Shown here: one piece after another, positions 50,039 to 61,766 of the stretch | Position numbering within the stretch: the first letter of the stretch is position 1 | How the letters are laid out: each line of letters opens with the position of its first letter | From: Papiliotrema nemorosa | Lineage: Eukaryota; Basidiomycota; Tremellomycetes; Tremellales; Rhynchogastremaceae | NCBI GenBank assembly: GCA_032158125.1 | Contig: JASKOT010000004.1 | Location: forward strand, 682,001 to 746,000 | Length of the DNA: 64,000 nucleotides | Direction: 5' to 3' | The notes under the pieces: generated by a model | What the model was told of the DNA's origin: nothing | The model's database searches: none | The model's input: only the letters and a program-made list of their open reading frames with translations | Program-made: the position numbers and the translations under genes

Positions 50039-51828
50039 CTATAATGACTTGTCCCACCAAGCTCCCCAGCTTCTTGCAGTGCTATCATCCTTTCCAACCG
50101 CATCATCCCGTTCCCTTCGCCTAGCTTCTACTTCTTCTAGATCCGCTTCAGCCTCATCCTCATCCGCCTCGCTCCAATCTTCATCCCTCCTGTCCCACCC
50201 TTCAAAGTCATCCCGTAGTCTATTTGTTCTCTCTTCATCCGTCTCGATCGGTTTTGATCGTTGTAACGAGTCGAGCGGGACGTTGTTCGTGTGTGTATAC
50301 AACCCCGGAGAAGGTTCACCTGCCAGTCGAGTCTCTTCATGCGAGGTAGGAGCTCGACTGTAGAGGTGTGGCTCTCCGCCATTTTCTGGGTCGACAGGCC
50401 GTCCATGCGAGTCGAGCGGGGTAGGAGTGGATATTGATTTCTGATACTTGTGGTAGGTGTACGTGGCGATTCCGCCCATGGTGATAAACACACCGACAAT
50501 GTTGAGCTCGGTCAGTTGGTCGCCAAAGACCCAAGCAGAGATGGTAATGGTCGTCACCTCTTTGAATATACCAGCGATAGATAGAGGGACCGATCCCGCT
50601 CGATGGATGATACTGCTGTCAGCGCAGGTCTAGTATGACGACTCACAAGTATTCACTGGCGACCATGGCAAAAGCGATACCTCCGGGTAGGACGATGACC
50701 CCAGTCGTCGCAAGCGCTTTCATCCCTTCGAAATGCTCACTCCGAAGCACGGTAAACCAGCCTTCCACTATCATGCTCACAAACCCTACACAGACCGCCA
50801 TCATCGGCGCGAGCCAGTATATCGTGGCAAACGGATTGCTCAGTCCCATTGCCTTTTTATGCATGACCAGCTCGGTCAATGCCCACCGCAGACCCGATAG
50901 CGCGGAGGCGGAAAAGACCATGATGAGACCTGCGAGGGAGACATCGGTGTTGTTGAATACCATGAGGAATACGCCAAACGTGATGAGGAGGACGACGGCG
51001 AGAAGGCGATGAGAGTATTGCTCTACCTTGAAGAGAAAGGCAAAGAGGAGGACGAAGAGGAGGGCCGAGGATTTCGCCATGGCTGGGGAGTTAGTGCTGT
51101 ACGTCGGAGCGGACTCACTGTAGAGGGATAATGTGATGATCTTGAGACTCATATTTGACAGCCCAATATCCCCGACCGTGGACAGAGCTGTAGGAGTGAT
51201 CTTCGACCTGCAAATTAGGTCGATTCCTTAGGCACGACCTACACGTAATCCTGGCGTGATGGCCTTTGGACGGGTCTAAATTTGTTTGGCCAGATGTTGC
51301 GGATAGCGGCGGCGAGTACAAACTGGACTACCATATGACAGCAGGTCACAAAGAGGGGAAAAGGAAAGTTGTAGTATTTCGGGGTAAACATCCATTTGTT
51401 GTATAGCGATAGTAACGTCGCAAAGGTGTACCTGAGAATCAACAACGATTGATATGAGTAGATTGCCAGACTCACCAAGAAGCGATAAAGACCCCAGTGA
51501 TGATCACGTTGCTCCACCATAATGCCTTTCTCTGCTCTATAGATGCCAGGTTATTCCTCATTGTCTCTGCATGATCCTGGCTTGAGCGTCGAGAACCTTC
51601 AGGTGGGAAGCTCATATCGTGCGGTTTTCCATTTCCCAACAAGGCGTCGCCCACTCCGTTCGCTTGGTGGTTCTCATCATACGACGGGGGATCGTCCATA
51701 TTGATTCGATCAGAGTCATCGGATCTCCGCAGCTTGGCGTGGGAGGTGTCGATGGAGGAAGAGCGGCGGGGTCGAGAAGGTCCAGCTTGAGCATCCATTT
51801 TGGGGAACGTGGGTGGAAGGATTGACAT
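50039..51828 (-). CDS. Nucleotide-sugar/triose-phosphate transporter family, SLC35C2-like
   Basis: A drug/metabolite-transporter superfamily protein with about ten helices. The N-terminus (about 100 residues) is Ser-rich and hydrophilic. The first helix (VIITGVFIASWYTFATLLSLYNKWMF) has the family's SLYNKWMF motif. Later marks are FPFPLFVTCCHMVVQF, STVGDIGLSNMSL, FSASALSGLRWALTELVM and VLPGGIAFAMVASEYLI. This pattern is close to human SLC35C2 and yeast Ymd8, Golgi transporters of uncertain substrate. The C-terminal tail of about 140 residues is acidic, dense in Glu, Asp and Arg. Four to five introns are needed. ATG at 51828 was chosen, with 51798 as an alternative. Confidence 0.82.
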
Positions 51829-52117
51829 CGGGACGATCAGAACCGCCAGACAATCTCTCAAGCTGAGTTCGGCAGAACTGTCCGGGTTATCTTGTCAATT
51901 TCATGTGGCAGTGAGAATGGCTAGAGAAGATGCGCTGTAATCAGGTAAAGTCATTCGAGGACTGGGTGAGATTCACATTCAGACGCGATCCCATTGCAAC
52001 ATCTCGGTTCCGAATTTAACGCAGAACCCGTATCACGGGCTCATCCAAAGCGACAAGCTGGAACGCAGTCTCAAGGTCTGCTATGACCCAGACGTGGCTC
52101 ATGTGTAGCTCCATGCA
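51829..52117. other. Intergenic region SLC35C2-like gene to SUA5
   Basis: A gap of 289 bp between the start of the transporter gene and the end of SUA5, both on the minus strand. Nothing further is recognised. Confidence 0.5.
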
Positions 52118-53602
52118 TCATATGTCGACCCATATCCTACCACTAGCCCCGTCGCCCTGTCCATCACCCAAGGAACCACTCTTCCCTCCGCCACCTACAG
52201 CCTTGCCGACTCGCTCCATCACTGCCAATCCCAAGCCTTCATCCGAGCAACCCTCGATCAGAATTGCGTCAACCGCGACGTCGTCCGCCGTCTCAGAGAT
52301 ACTGCCTGTTTGTGCCGATTTCTTCCCCTCCAGAGTCAACATGCCCGAAAAAAGCCGTTGTGCTGCCGAAGCACTATCAGGTCCAAGTGATATCGATTCA
52401 AAATGCACATTGGCCACTTCGCTCAATAATCTTGCTGCCAGCGGAGAGTTGTCATAGTGTAACAAACCCAATATTGGTCTTCTCCCATTTCGCGTGGTCG
52501 ACATCAATGATTGCAATACAGCCGCAGGTGAATGATTCCCCTCTTTGAGGTTGTCCGGGCGAGGAAAGGTGTAGCTGGGTAAGAGCAGGTAGACGGGGAC
52601 TCGAGGTGAATAGTGTCGGTATTTGAGACCAGGTGTGGACGGGGGTAGGTTGTCGGGAGATACAACCGGTAGTTTGGAGGAAGATGCCGCGGCATTGGGC
52701 TGCCATGGTCTGCCATGAACCCGAATCTCCGTTTGCGCCTCTCCATCCACTTCTTTTACTATCCTCGCAATCTCTTCCACTCCTAGACCTCCGGGTCGCA
52801 AGACATCCACGTACCCGCCTCCGCCTTCTTTCCAGCTCAAACCATTGACCACGGTTGACTCGACGCCTACTCCACAATCTCCACCATCGAGTATACATCC
52901 CAGCCCTTCTTTACCGTTCAGATCGTTGAAGACATGTTGAGCTCTTGTCGGCGAAGGTCGACCGGAAGAATTGGCTGACGGGGCAGAGAGGGGCAAACCA
53001 GAGTGATTGATCAGTGCCAAAGCAAGTGGATGATTCGGCATGCGTATAGCATTGGTTTGGGGTGCAGGTAGCGCTGGCGGAGAGGGATTTGGAAAGAGTA
53101 ATGTAAGGGGTCCGGGCCAAAAGGCGTCGACGAGGGCGAGGTACAGCTTTGACAGGGCATAATCCGGCGGGAGGAGCTTCTCCAGCATGTCGAGCGAAGA
53201 GACGTGTATGATGAGAGGATTATCCGAGGGTCGATTCTTGATTTTGTATATCAGTTTGACCGCCTCGGGATGTAAGGACGATCCGGCCAGACCATAGACC
53301 GTTTCGGTGGGCACGGCCACTGTACGACCAGCTTGAAGATGTGACGAGGCGGTATCCAGGTGAGCTGCTATGGAAGGTTGAACGGAGAATGTGGGATGTT
53401 GCAGTCGGTGTAGAGGTGAGGGCGATGGGGTGATCGCGATTTCCGAGTGGGCACATGGAAGAATGGGCGTGTCGCTCGACATGGTGCGCCGGATGCTAAT
53501 GCTCAACGAGCGGTTGAGGATGGTCAAGCGGGTTGAGGAGAGCGATGACGAACGGAGAGCGGTGAAAGGGATGCAAGCTTTGTGTCGTAGGATCCTTGCC
53601 AT
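52118..53602 (-). CDS. SUA5: Threonylcarbamoyl-AMP synthase Sua5
   Basis: A single-exon gene of 494 residues, rare in this intron-rich stretch. Sua5/YrdC makes the threonylcarbamoyl-AMP used for t6A modification of tRNA. The YrdC domain is plain: VAVPTETVYGLAGSSL, IYKIKNRPSDNPLIIHV, DAFWPGPLTLL, PSANSSGRPSPTRAQHVF and GVGVESTVV. The Sua5 C-terminal domain follows (PGLKYRHYSPRVPVYLL). The first 40 residues (MARILRHKACIPF, LRSSSLSSTRLTILNRSLS) look like a mitochondrial presequence. An in-frame ATG at 53482 (MSSDTPILP) would start a shorter cytosolic form. Yeast Sua5 is also made in two compartments. Confidence 0.95.
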   Translation of the reverse strand: MARILRHKACIPFTALRSSSLSSTRLTILNRSLSISIRRTMSSDTPILPCAHSEIAITPSPSPLHRLQHPTFSVQPSIAAHLDTASSHLQAGRTVAVPTETVYGLAGSSLHPEAVKLIYKIKNRPSDNPLIIHVSSLDMLEKLLPPDYALSKLYLALVDAFWPGPLTLLFPNPSPPALPAPQTNAIRMPNHPLALALINHSGLPLSAPSANSSGRPSPTRAQHVFNDLNGKEGLGCILDGGDCGVGVESTVVNGLSWKEGGGGYVDVLRPGGLGVEEIARIVKEVDGEAQTEIRVHGRPWQPNAAASSSKLPVVSPDNLPPSTPGLKYRHYSPRVPVYLLLPSYTFPRPDNLKEGNHSPAAVLQSLMSTTRNGRRPILGLLHYDNSPLAARLLSEVANVHFESISLGPDSASAAQRLFSGMLTLEGKKSAQTGSISETADDVAVDAILIEGCSDEGLGLAVMERVGKAVGGGGKSGSLGDGQGDGASGRIWVDI

Positions 53603-53812
53603 ACGCTTCTCTATGCAGTGAAGGATGCGAGTGTAGGGATCTGCTTCTAGATGTCGATGAAAGGTAGGTCTGTCTGGTGTGTCGTCGAAATATTTTGTTG
53701 CTGATCGGTGAGGTCACCCAAACCACGTGGCAGGTTCAACTTCCTTGTCAACAAAGATACCACCCCCCATGCATCGACAACTCTCACTCTCGGATCAGAA
53801 TACCTGGACAAC
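53603..53812. promoter_or_regulatory. Divergent promoter of SUA5 and the SIW14-like gene
   Basis: A 210-bp gap holding a CCACGTGG palindrome at 53723-53730. It shares the CACGTG core with the two other divergent promoters noted. Confidence 0.45.
53723..53730. promoter_or_regulatory. CCACGTGG E-box palindrome
   Basis: An 8-bp palindrome with a CACGTG core, midway between SUA5 and the SIW14-like gene. Candidate bHLH site by motif only. Confidence 0.4.
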
Positions 53813-54543
53813 ATGGCAAAGATCGTCCCGCCCATGAACTTCGGACTGGTCGAGGATGGTATGTCAGACTTGCTGCATGCGCAAGCTTACCAGGCAGGCT
53901 TTTATCGCTCTGCACAACCCTCCGAGCTCAACTTTTCGTTTCTCGAGAAGCTCAACCTGAAGAGCGTCATATGGGCCGGGGCAGAACAGCCCTCAGAGAT
54001 CTTGTGAATAGACATGCACGAGGTCTTGCTGTGACTCGCTCATTTGTAGCCTATCATTCCTCGATTCCCAAGGGGTGGTCCTCCACAATCTAGCACCGCA
54101 GACTTCGCTCAATCCTCATTTCCCACCTCCATACACCGACGCCGGGATCGTTCCCCTCTCCGGTCAATGTGAGTCGAGATTGATTTATCACTCCCCAGAG
54201 ACAGAAGACTGAGTTCAGACCACTTGCCGCCCCTTCCACCTCCTTCTGAGCCGCTGGTCATAGCTGCCCTCTCGCTTCTCCTCCAACCATCGACATTCCC
54301 CACACTAGTATGCTGCAATATGGGTAGACATCGGACGGGCACCGTAGTAGGGTGTTATAGGAAACTGCAACGCTGGGCACTGAGTAGTATATTGGAAGAG
54401 TATAGGCGGTACGCCGGGATGAAAGTGCGGGTACTCAACGAACAGGTACGTGGGTCCACCCTCCTTGCACTGACGGGCAGTTTATCGAACTTTTCGATAC
54501 AGACCTGGTACCCCTTACGGCACAAGTATCCGTCGCAACTTGA
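53813..54543 (+). CDS. SIW14/OCA-type atypical dual-specificity phosphatase
   Basis: Four exons encode about 190 residues. MAKIVPPMNFGLVEDG is followed by FYRSAQPSELNFSFLEKL, the family's N-terminal mark. The first intron joins SEI to FLSFLDSQGVVLHNLAPQ (TT|C across TTTGTAG). The catalytic loop reads CNMGRHRTGTVVGCYRKLQ, with the CX5R signature (Cys, Arg). The last exon gives FIELFDTDLVPLTA and stops at 54543. Siw14 in yeast removes a phosphate from inositol pyrophosphate 5-InsP7. Its Oca relatives act in cell-cycle and stress control. I cannot tell which paralogue this is. It is divergent from SUA5. Confidence 0.88.
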
Positions 54544-54726
54544 CAGAGATGGCGACATGCGTTAAGGATCTAGCCATGAGAACCATTGAGGCGATGAGGA
54601 GGGGGTCATGAGAATGGCATTTCAACGACATTACGTTAATCTATGAATCTAATGATGTATGTATATGATACAGACTGATGTACGCCGCGATGACCTCACA
54701 TCGTGCTCTCGACCGTAGATCGTTTA

Positions 54727-56475
54727 TTAATGCAACTCGAGATCTTCCGGTTCCCTAGTACCCTTCTCTGGTTCTGTTTCTGGCTCTTGTCGATGCTTCA
54801 ACACCCGGTCCGCGATGAATGCCAAGATGACCGGTCCGATGGAGACGATTACGCCGGTCAGAGTGGTGACTGCGCAGAAAATTGCAGCGTATCCGAATTT
54901 CTGGTCGTTCGAGTTGATCAAAACTGTACCCATCAGTCCCGATATTATGCAGCACAAGCAAACACTCACCACCGCAGATGACTGGACCAGCCAGCATGCC
55001 AAACGACGAAAGAGTCCACAACATGCCCAATCTCATACCAAACTCCCTGACCGGACTGATGGCGCCACAACTAGCCGCCACGAGCGTGATCCACGCTCCG
55101 CTACCAAAGCCATACCCAAACAGACCAATAATGACGACAGGAGCAGGCAAGGGGGAAGCCGTCCAAAATGCAAATAGAGAGACAACCGAGATGATACCGG
55201 ACGAGGTGTACATGTTCCAAACTCCGAATCGATCCGCCAAGATTCCCGACAGAGCACGACCAAAGAATGAACCGCTTTGAAGAATGGCTACTGCGTAGTC
55301 GGAGATGCTGGATGAGAGATGGTTGGAAGATGCATAGACTGGAGCGTTAAAGTAGGGCGATAGCCAGCTGACCGTCAGCGTATGCACAATCTCGAGAATA
55401 AGATAGACTCACTTCATCATCATGAGCGAGGCGCCGATGACCAGACAAGAGTACCGAGTCTCGCTCCAAGGACCAATGAGTCTTTTGATCGGCAGGGGTG
55501 TTCTGGGAGGAAGTCGAGCTTTCATAGTGAAGCAAGCAAAGAGCATGAGAATGGCGTTCATTCCCGCGATGATGAGCATGGAGTTCCGGAAGCCTATGAG
55601 TCAGTCCATGCCCACTTCCGAATGATGACGGGTAGACTCACTCAGCTGCTCGACCAAATTTTTGATCATGATAGGGTAGATGACACCTGATAATCCACTT
55701 CCACAAACGACAATCCCCACTGCGGTACTTCTTTTCCTCATGAACCAATGTCCAGCCACAGCCGTAGAAGGAGAGTAAAGGATAGATCCAGAGATACCGA
55801 CCGCCGCGTGAGCCAGCATGAGCTGCCAGTACGTTTTGCAGACTGGAGTTAGTGCATCCATGCCTCGAGCGATTGAGGCACTCACAGGCTATTCCAACGA
55901 GGGCTCCGACGAAAAGGAGGGATCCACTTATAAGCAGGTTCCTCGTTCCATGCGAATCGAAATAACGTCCAGAGAAGATTGAGCCAAAGAAAACGAGGAA
56001 TGTCATCACGCTTGATATCCATCTGTTGTATGAGTAAAAGCGCACATAGGTCATGGGCACACTGACGCTATTTCGGATTCTGTATACCCCTTCAATTGAT
56101 GGTCTGCATAGTAGGATTTCTTCAATTGACCAAAACTCGTCGCTTCCTGTCAGCATATGCCAGACGGCGAAAGCATCCCAACTCACCAAATCCAAATATA
56201 CAGAACAAAATGCAGAAAGCTCCAGCCACACATAACCAAGCTTCTCTTCCGCCTTCAGGTGGTGGGCCAATCTCTTCCCCTGCCATTTGCTGTGAGATCT
56301 CTGGATCGGTGGTCAACCTCCTCTCGAGCTGGACAGGATCATTCGGAAGGGGTATAGGGTAGTTGTCCAGACCATCGTCACGCGGTGGGCTCTGGTATTG
56401 TGACAGACGAGACAGAGCCGGGTGGAGCGAATATGGCGAGACGGGGCGTTTCGACGGTCCAGCTTCGGACGACAT
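54727..56475 (-). CDS. MFS transporter, monocarboxylate-permease type
   Basis: A 12-helix major facilitator of the fungal Mch/monocarboxylate-transporter-like group. A Ser/Pro-rich cytosolic N-terminus of about 75 residues ends in PPEGGREAWLCVAGAFCI, the usual MCT lead-in. Helix-rich segments include WISSVMTFLVFFGSIFSGRYFD, LMLAHAAVGISGSILYSPS, FFGRALSGILADRFG and WITLVAASCGAISPV. Several exons are needed, with introns of about 50 nt. Whether it carries monocarboxylates, riboflavin (like Mch5) or something else cannot be read from the sequence. It is convergent with the SIW14-like gene. Confidence 0.85.
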
Positions 56476-56721
56476 GGTATTTGATTATAGGTTATTGGTA
56501 CAATGACAAGTGCAAGAGAAAGATACAAGAGGATAGAAGTGACAAGATAAATTCGACACGGTCGCCTATCGAGACGACGGATAGGAGCCTTTGACGATGG
56601 ATATTCGACGGCCGGAGAGCGATCTGCCGGTTATTTGTTGGAAAATTCAATGATACGGACGGACATGTCCGACCCGCCATCACCTTTCCGGCCGTAAGAT
56701 CGCTAAGAGTAGTTGCCACTT

Positions 56722-59393
56722 CTATAGCCGGTTCTGCTCTTCCGATATGGTCTGGAATATCTCACACATGACAGGAACACTTCTCATCAGGTTGTGATCC
56801 GCCCCTGGAACGATCTTCAATTCAGTCCCAGCTGGCATGACACGTTCCATCCACCGGACACTTCGCTCGGATATTCTCTCGTCCTGATCACCCCACCAGA
56901 TCGTGGCAGGATGGTGAAGGTCGGCATAGGTGAATCCCCATGGTAGAGATGCTCGATTGAGAATGATTGTCATTATATCGTCGGTTGTTCCAGGCTCACA
57001 TTCAGCGTGAGAAGCTTGTTCCAGCGCTTGCAGGAGAGCAGCGTCGGTGGGTGGTTTATCAGCCACTCGGGTCTTCGAGGGCGAAAGAGGCAGCCACAGA
57101 ACGTCCGCAACGTTGGAAGACAGCGTGTCAAATGATTCTTTTGGCTGGTCGGGGGATTTGAGCTGGAACGAAGTCATCGACGACCCCGATGTCGTCGTAT
57201 TTGTGCCAAAAGAGGGTTCCGATGGGATATAGGCGGGATTGACCCGGATGAATGTCGTCCTGCTAGGCGAGGTCGAAGGCGGCTCGAACTTCCCTCCCAG
57301 GATCTGCGAAGCGCGACGTGCTAGGGCAGTCGAGCGTTGTGACTCAGAACTCGGCGAGGGAGTTTCACTGTGCACCCGGGCCGAATGCGGGCGAGTTGGG
57401 GTGATCTGCATGCTGGATACTGGGTGATGAACTAATGGAGGTGGCTTTCCCAATCGATATGTCTGGAGTTTCCATTCCGCTGCGAAAGCCGACTTGATGA
57501 CTCCATTGGGGACATACTTCAACCACTTGTACCCTATCATCAGGGAGATTCGACAACCAGACTCACCTCCATCAATCTCCGCACTGACCCAGGGAGCAAG
57601 AAAGTGCATCTTTCCTTGGACCCTGTCGCCCAGGCGCAATGCTGTTGCGGCGGCATAAGGGACACCAGCAGAGTGAGCGACGATACGAAAGGTGTCGACG
57701 TTGATCTCGTCCAGTACCCTCTCTACCACGGCAGCCCAGTCCAAAGGGTTCCTCCTGTCTTGTGCAACATTGGTTGTCTTGCCAAACCCCCACCTGTCAA
57801 TACAGATGAGTCGCAAGTTTAATGCCTTGGCCAGATCATCAAACAGCGCGATAAGATGTCGGACGCATCCGATACCCAGAAAGAACAGAACCGGTGTCCC
57901 GGAAGGAGAACCAACATCCGCTATTGAGACGTGAAGCGGTCGTTCGGGAAACGGTCGTGGTAGATGGAGATACCGATTCAGCCGAGATGAGCGGAGGTAC
58001 ACTGCCATGCTGTGGCTTTCTTCGTCGATATCCCGTCGTGCCAGAATCATCGACTGTCGTCGGGAGCGAAGGTTCTTCGGTGAAATACTCGCAGGCGGTG
58101 TGGCTGTCGATAAGCGTCTTGATGCTCTGGAGGAGGTGATGGAGGCTGTCTCGAGCTTTTCGAGCAATGCCTGACCCATCGCCAGGTTTGCTCGGACATC
58201 CTCATCCGATTCAGTCAAGTCGGGACATGAATGCTCCAACAGGCAATGAGAGTGAAGCGCCGTACGCGGCGAGCTCGCCGGAGGTAGTGTGGCCGCAGTC
58301 GGATTGACGGGCGGAACACTCGTAATGTCGTGTGTAGAGACCGACTTGCCGAATTGCGTAGTTGGATTGCGTGCAGCATCGGAGCTTCTCGACTGAGCAC
58401 ATTTTGGCAACGCTTCCATGGACTTATCATCTTTCACCAAGGAAGGAGCGCGAGACGGCGCCCCAATGGACCGCTTGACGCTGTCACAAGCGTTCTGTAC
58501 GGCCTCTTCGATCGCACTTGAGTGTTTCCGAACTATATCATCGATGGACAAAGCGGTGGTGTTGGGTTTCGACAGAGCTTGACCGGGTCCAGTAGGTCTG
58601 GAGGACGACCGAAGGGGAACCTTGGGAGATGAAATGCTCGAATTCGACCCCGAAAATAGCGTTGTAGTGGCGGCGGGATTCAATGGAGCACCGACAAAAG
58701 TTCGCTGTGGGGATTGCGCGAGGACTACGGGGGCAACGCCCTGGACGGATGACTGTCGGAGTGGAACGATGGGAGGTCTCGCTCTCGACCTAGCCCTTGA
58801 CTTGGACGAGGACCTGCTTTTGACCTTTATAGACTCCCTGTGTGCGATATCATAGCCTTCAGAATCGCTAGATTCAGGTGTGGGTCTTCTCGCTCGATTG
58901 AGATTCGAAATGACCTCGTCAGCGCTTGGGAGTCTGGAGCTGTACCGAGTCTTCGAGCTGTAATCATGTACCAAGGAATCGATAACGCCGGTGGATACGC
59001 TCCCTGCTATTAGGACGCTCGAGCAGGCCGCTCACAGATTTCTCGAGACGAGAGGCTCCCTTCTCCCTTCCCTATGTCGAGGTGTCTGTCCTCCTGCTCT
59101 CGCCTATTGCCTTTACGCTCATCTCTGCTTCTCTGCCTTTGCACTTCTTCTGCCCAAGTACGGGTCCTCTCGGCACTCCTGGCCCTCCTTAGGCTACGCG
59201 ACTCCCGCCCTAACTCGTAATCTCGAGCAGGCGGTATGCCAAGATGCTTGGGCCGATCGGGAGAAGAGCATATGCCAGGTGAAGGGGTACGCGGAGGAGT
59301 GGTTGGGGTCTCGGTGGTGAGCGCGGAATGGGTAGAGATGTCCGAGTAGCGCTTGGACGGTCCTCCGGGCGGATTGAGCACCGAGATGTACAT
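56722..59393 (-). CDS. Large alpha/beta hydrolase with disordered N-terminus
   Basis: About 860 residues. The first about 450 are Ser/Pro/Arg-rich and probably disordered (KSRSSSKSRARSRARP). The hydrolase fold follows: HVSIADVGSPSGTPVLFFLG, LICIDRWGFGKT, then the nucleophile elbow VAHSAGVPYA. Catalytic Asp (WWGDQDERI) and His (PGADHNLM) are in place. A Ser/Thr-rich insert of about 130 residues splits the lid from the C-terminal part. Two introns are very short: 59004-59035 (32 nt, with a TAG/CAG double acceptor that could cut it to 29) and 57534-57566 (33 nt, itself without a stop). Coding-like sequence (THRYATEPSDPHDLSS) continues upstream of 59393, so the true start may lie further out. Substrate unknown. 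Confidence 0.75.
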
Positions 59394-59941
59394 GTCGGTG
59401 ATGGGCACACGACTACTCAAGTCGTGCGGATCAGATGGTTCCGTCGCGTAACGATGGGTAGACTCTCAAAGATCTCCACAGACGGCACTGCTGTGGAAAT
59501 CAAAACAAAGCGACCACGCGAGATGAGCTTTGGGGAGGTGATCGCTGGTCGAGATTGAAATCCAGGGTTGCGTCGAGGCTACTGACTGGAAGTGAGTGCA
59601 GCACGGGCTGACCTCACTGATGAAGAAGACGATGACTTCCTACACGTTAGTGCATCACGCAATGGCAGCATCAAAGCAGTTGAGCGACCCCGAGGAGGGA
59701 GACGGGATGGGGTCGTGATGGTCTGATCAAAGGGGTCCGTTCATTTCAGGCATCAAAGGGGTTCTGCAATCCTATGCGCTCCCCGTCTCTCACTTCGACT
59801 CCCTGACGTCGATCATGGTTCTCGCACAGTGGACATCTGGCTCCAGCGAACAAAAGGCCTGATGCGGATGGATGCCAAACGTACTCTACCACTGGCCCTC
59901 CTTCGGCCTGATCCGATGGTAAATTTCAGTGCCGAAGTGAT
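59394..59941. other. Divergent intergenic region
   Basis: This lies between the hydrolase (minus) and the MFS transporter (plus). The part up to about 59460 may belong to an upstream coding exon of the hydrolase. On the plus strand a short frame (59453-59558, MGRLSKISTDGTAVEI) looks coding-like, but I cannot support it as a gene. Confidence 0.35.
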
Positions 59942-61766
59942 ATGCCGATAGAGATACACCAGGGTACCCACATCGTCGATCAACCCTATGCAAAAGTGTC
60001 CAATCTCGACATCTCCTCTCATCCTCGACCACTCATGGGAGATTCGATTGACCATGAGCTGGTCGATCTAGATAGAGCGGAAAAGAATGTCGAATTGGAA
60101 AATCCCACCTCGACCCGTCCCCATCGACCTATACGGAAGAAGGACTTTGGGATTATCCCCATACCTAAAAACAGGCGACATGATCCAAAGCTCAAACCGG
60201 AGGATCAGTTTGCGTTTACATGGCGGATGAACATTGTCTTTGCGCTGGCTGCTGTGAGTGTCTCGGGGTCTACCTTCTCCCCTGTCCGATCACCAAAGAC
60301 ATCCCCTCGGTTTGCTCTTCGCGTATGCTGAGATCTCAGACAGTCACGGTAGCCAACCTCTACTATATCCAGCCGATGCTGGTAGCGTGAGCCTTCTACA
60401 GAGTGATTGGAAGAAGCTGAAATATCAGAATCGCCAAAGATCTAGGTGTCACAAATGAGCGAGTCTCAAATCTGCCGACGTTGCTTCAAGGAGGGTACGG
60501 GGTAGGCATCCTCTGTATCAGTCCACTGGGCGATACGACCCGACGTAGACAGCTCGTCTTGTTGCTTATCACAATGACAACTCTGCTCAATATCGGTTTG
60601 GCCCTTGCTCCGAATGTTCAAGCGATGGAAGGGTTGTGCTTCGTCACGGGTTTCTTTACCGTGCGTGGTTGCCTTGGGCTAGCGCTGATTATAGGTAACT
60701 CCTCAGATGTGTATTCCGTGGACTGCGGATCTAGCTCCTTCGACGAAACGAGCGCGAGCTATGAGCATCACGATGAGTGGTCTGATCCTGGGACTGTGTA
60801 TCGGTAGGGTTTTGGCGGGAGTGATAACCGAGGAGACGACTTGGAGAAACGTCTATTGGTTTGCAGTAGGAGTTCAAGGAGGTGAGAATTACTTTGAGAG
60901 ACAGAGCTGACGCTAGCTATGTTGTGTATTCTATACTTTGCGCTGCCTGATACCCCTGGGAAAGACCTTGGCCTGACTTATGCTCAAATCGTGAGCCTGC
61001 CCAAGTCGTAACAACTGACACGAAGCTTTGGTCGATGGTACGGTATCTCATCAAGCATCCTACCCTTGTACAGGCTTGTATTCTGGCATTCTTGGCCAAT
61101 GGTGAGTTGTATAGGCTTGTCGAAAGCTGACCTTCAAAGCTGTCTTTGCCGGATTGTATGTGCACTCCAGTGAGCCCACTTCCGCTGACGTCTAGCTGGG
61201 TATCCCTCACCTTTTTGCTCTCCGATGAACCCTACTCTTTTAATCCCCTCACCATCGGTCTATTCGGTCTCGCCGGACTATCTGGGGTGGTCCTTGCACC
61301 GCAAATCGGTCGACTGGTCGATAAGATTGTCCCATGGTGTGCTCAACTCACTGGTGTCGTAATCAACACATGCGCCATGGTCATTGCTCTAACGGCCGCC
61401 AAGCGGAATGTCGCTGTGATAGTCATCGTCATTCTCATATATGACTTTGGCCAGTCCATGCTACAAATCTCCTCATCTTACCGGATAGCAGGGATCGATC
61501 CGGTCGCTCGAGCTCGACTTAACAGTTGTTTTCTTCTATCGCTGTTTGTGGGCCAGACATCGGGCACAGCAATCATGACCAAGATATACAACACAAAGGG
61601 ATGGACACCGACCGCTGGGACTGCTGTGGCATTTTTGGGTTTCGCCGTGGTAGTGTTGTTTGCTCGGGGGCCATTCGAGAAGAGATGGATTGGGTGGAGG
61701 GGCGGATTTGGGTGGAAGAGAAAAGAGGTCGTCACTGATACTACGCCTCATGCCATCACTGAGTGA
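59942..61766 (+). CDS. MFS transporter
   Basis: A major facilitator with about 12 helices, built from at least eight exons. The hydrophilic N-terminus (about 90 residues) is followed by TVTVANLYYIQPMLVAIAKDLG, a mark of the bacterial-like YnfM/AraJ-type group. Other parts are NLPTLLQGGYGVGILCISPLGD, GLILGLCIGRVLAGVI, WVSLTFLLSD and FGQSMLQISSSYRIAG. One exon is only 16 nt (61141-61156) and supplies AVFAGF by joining both neighbours. Its splice sites are standard. The substrate is unknown. It ends KEVVTDTTPHAITE at 61766. Confidence 0.85.
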
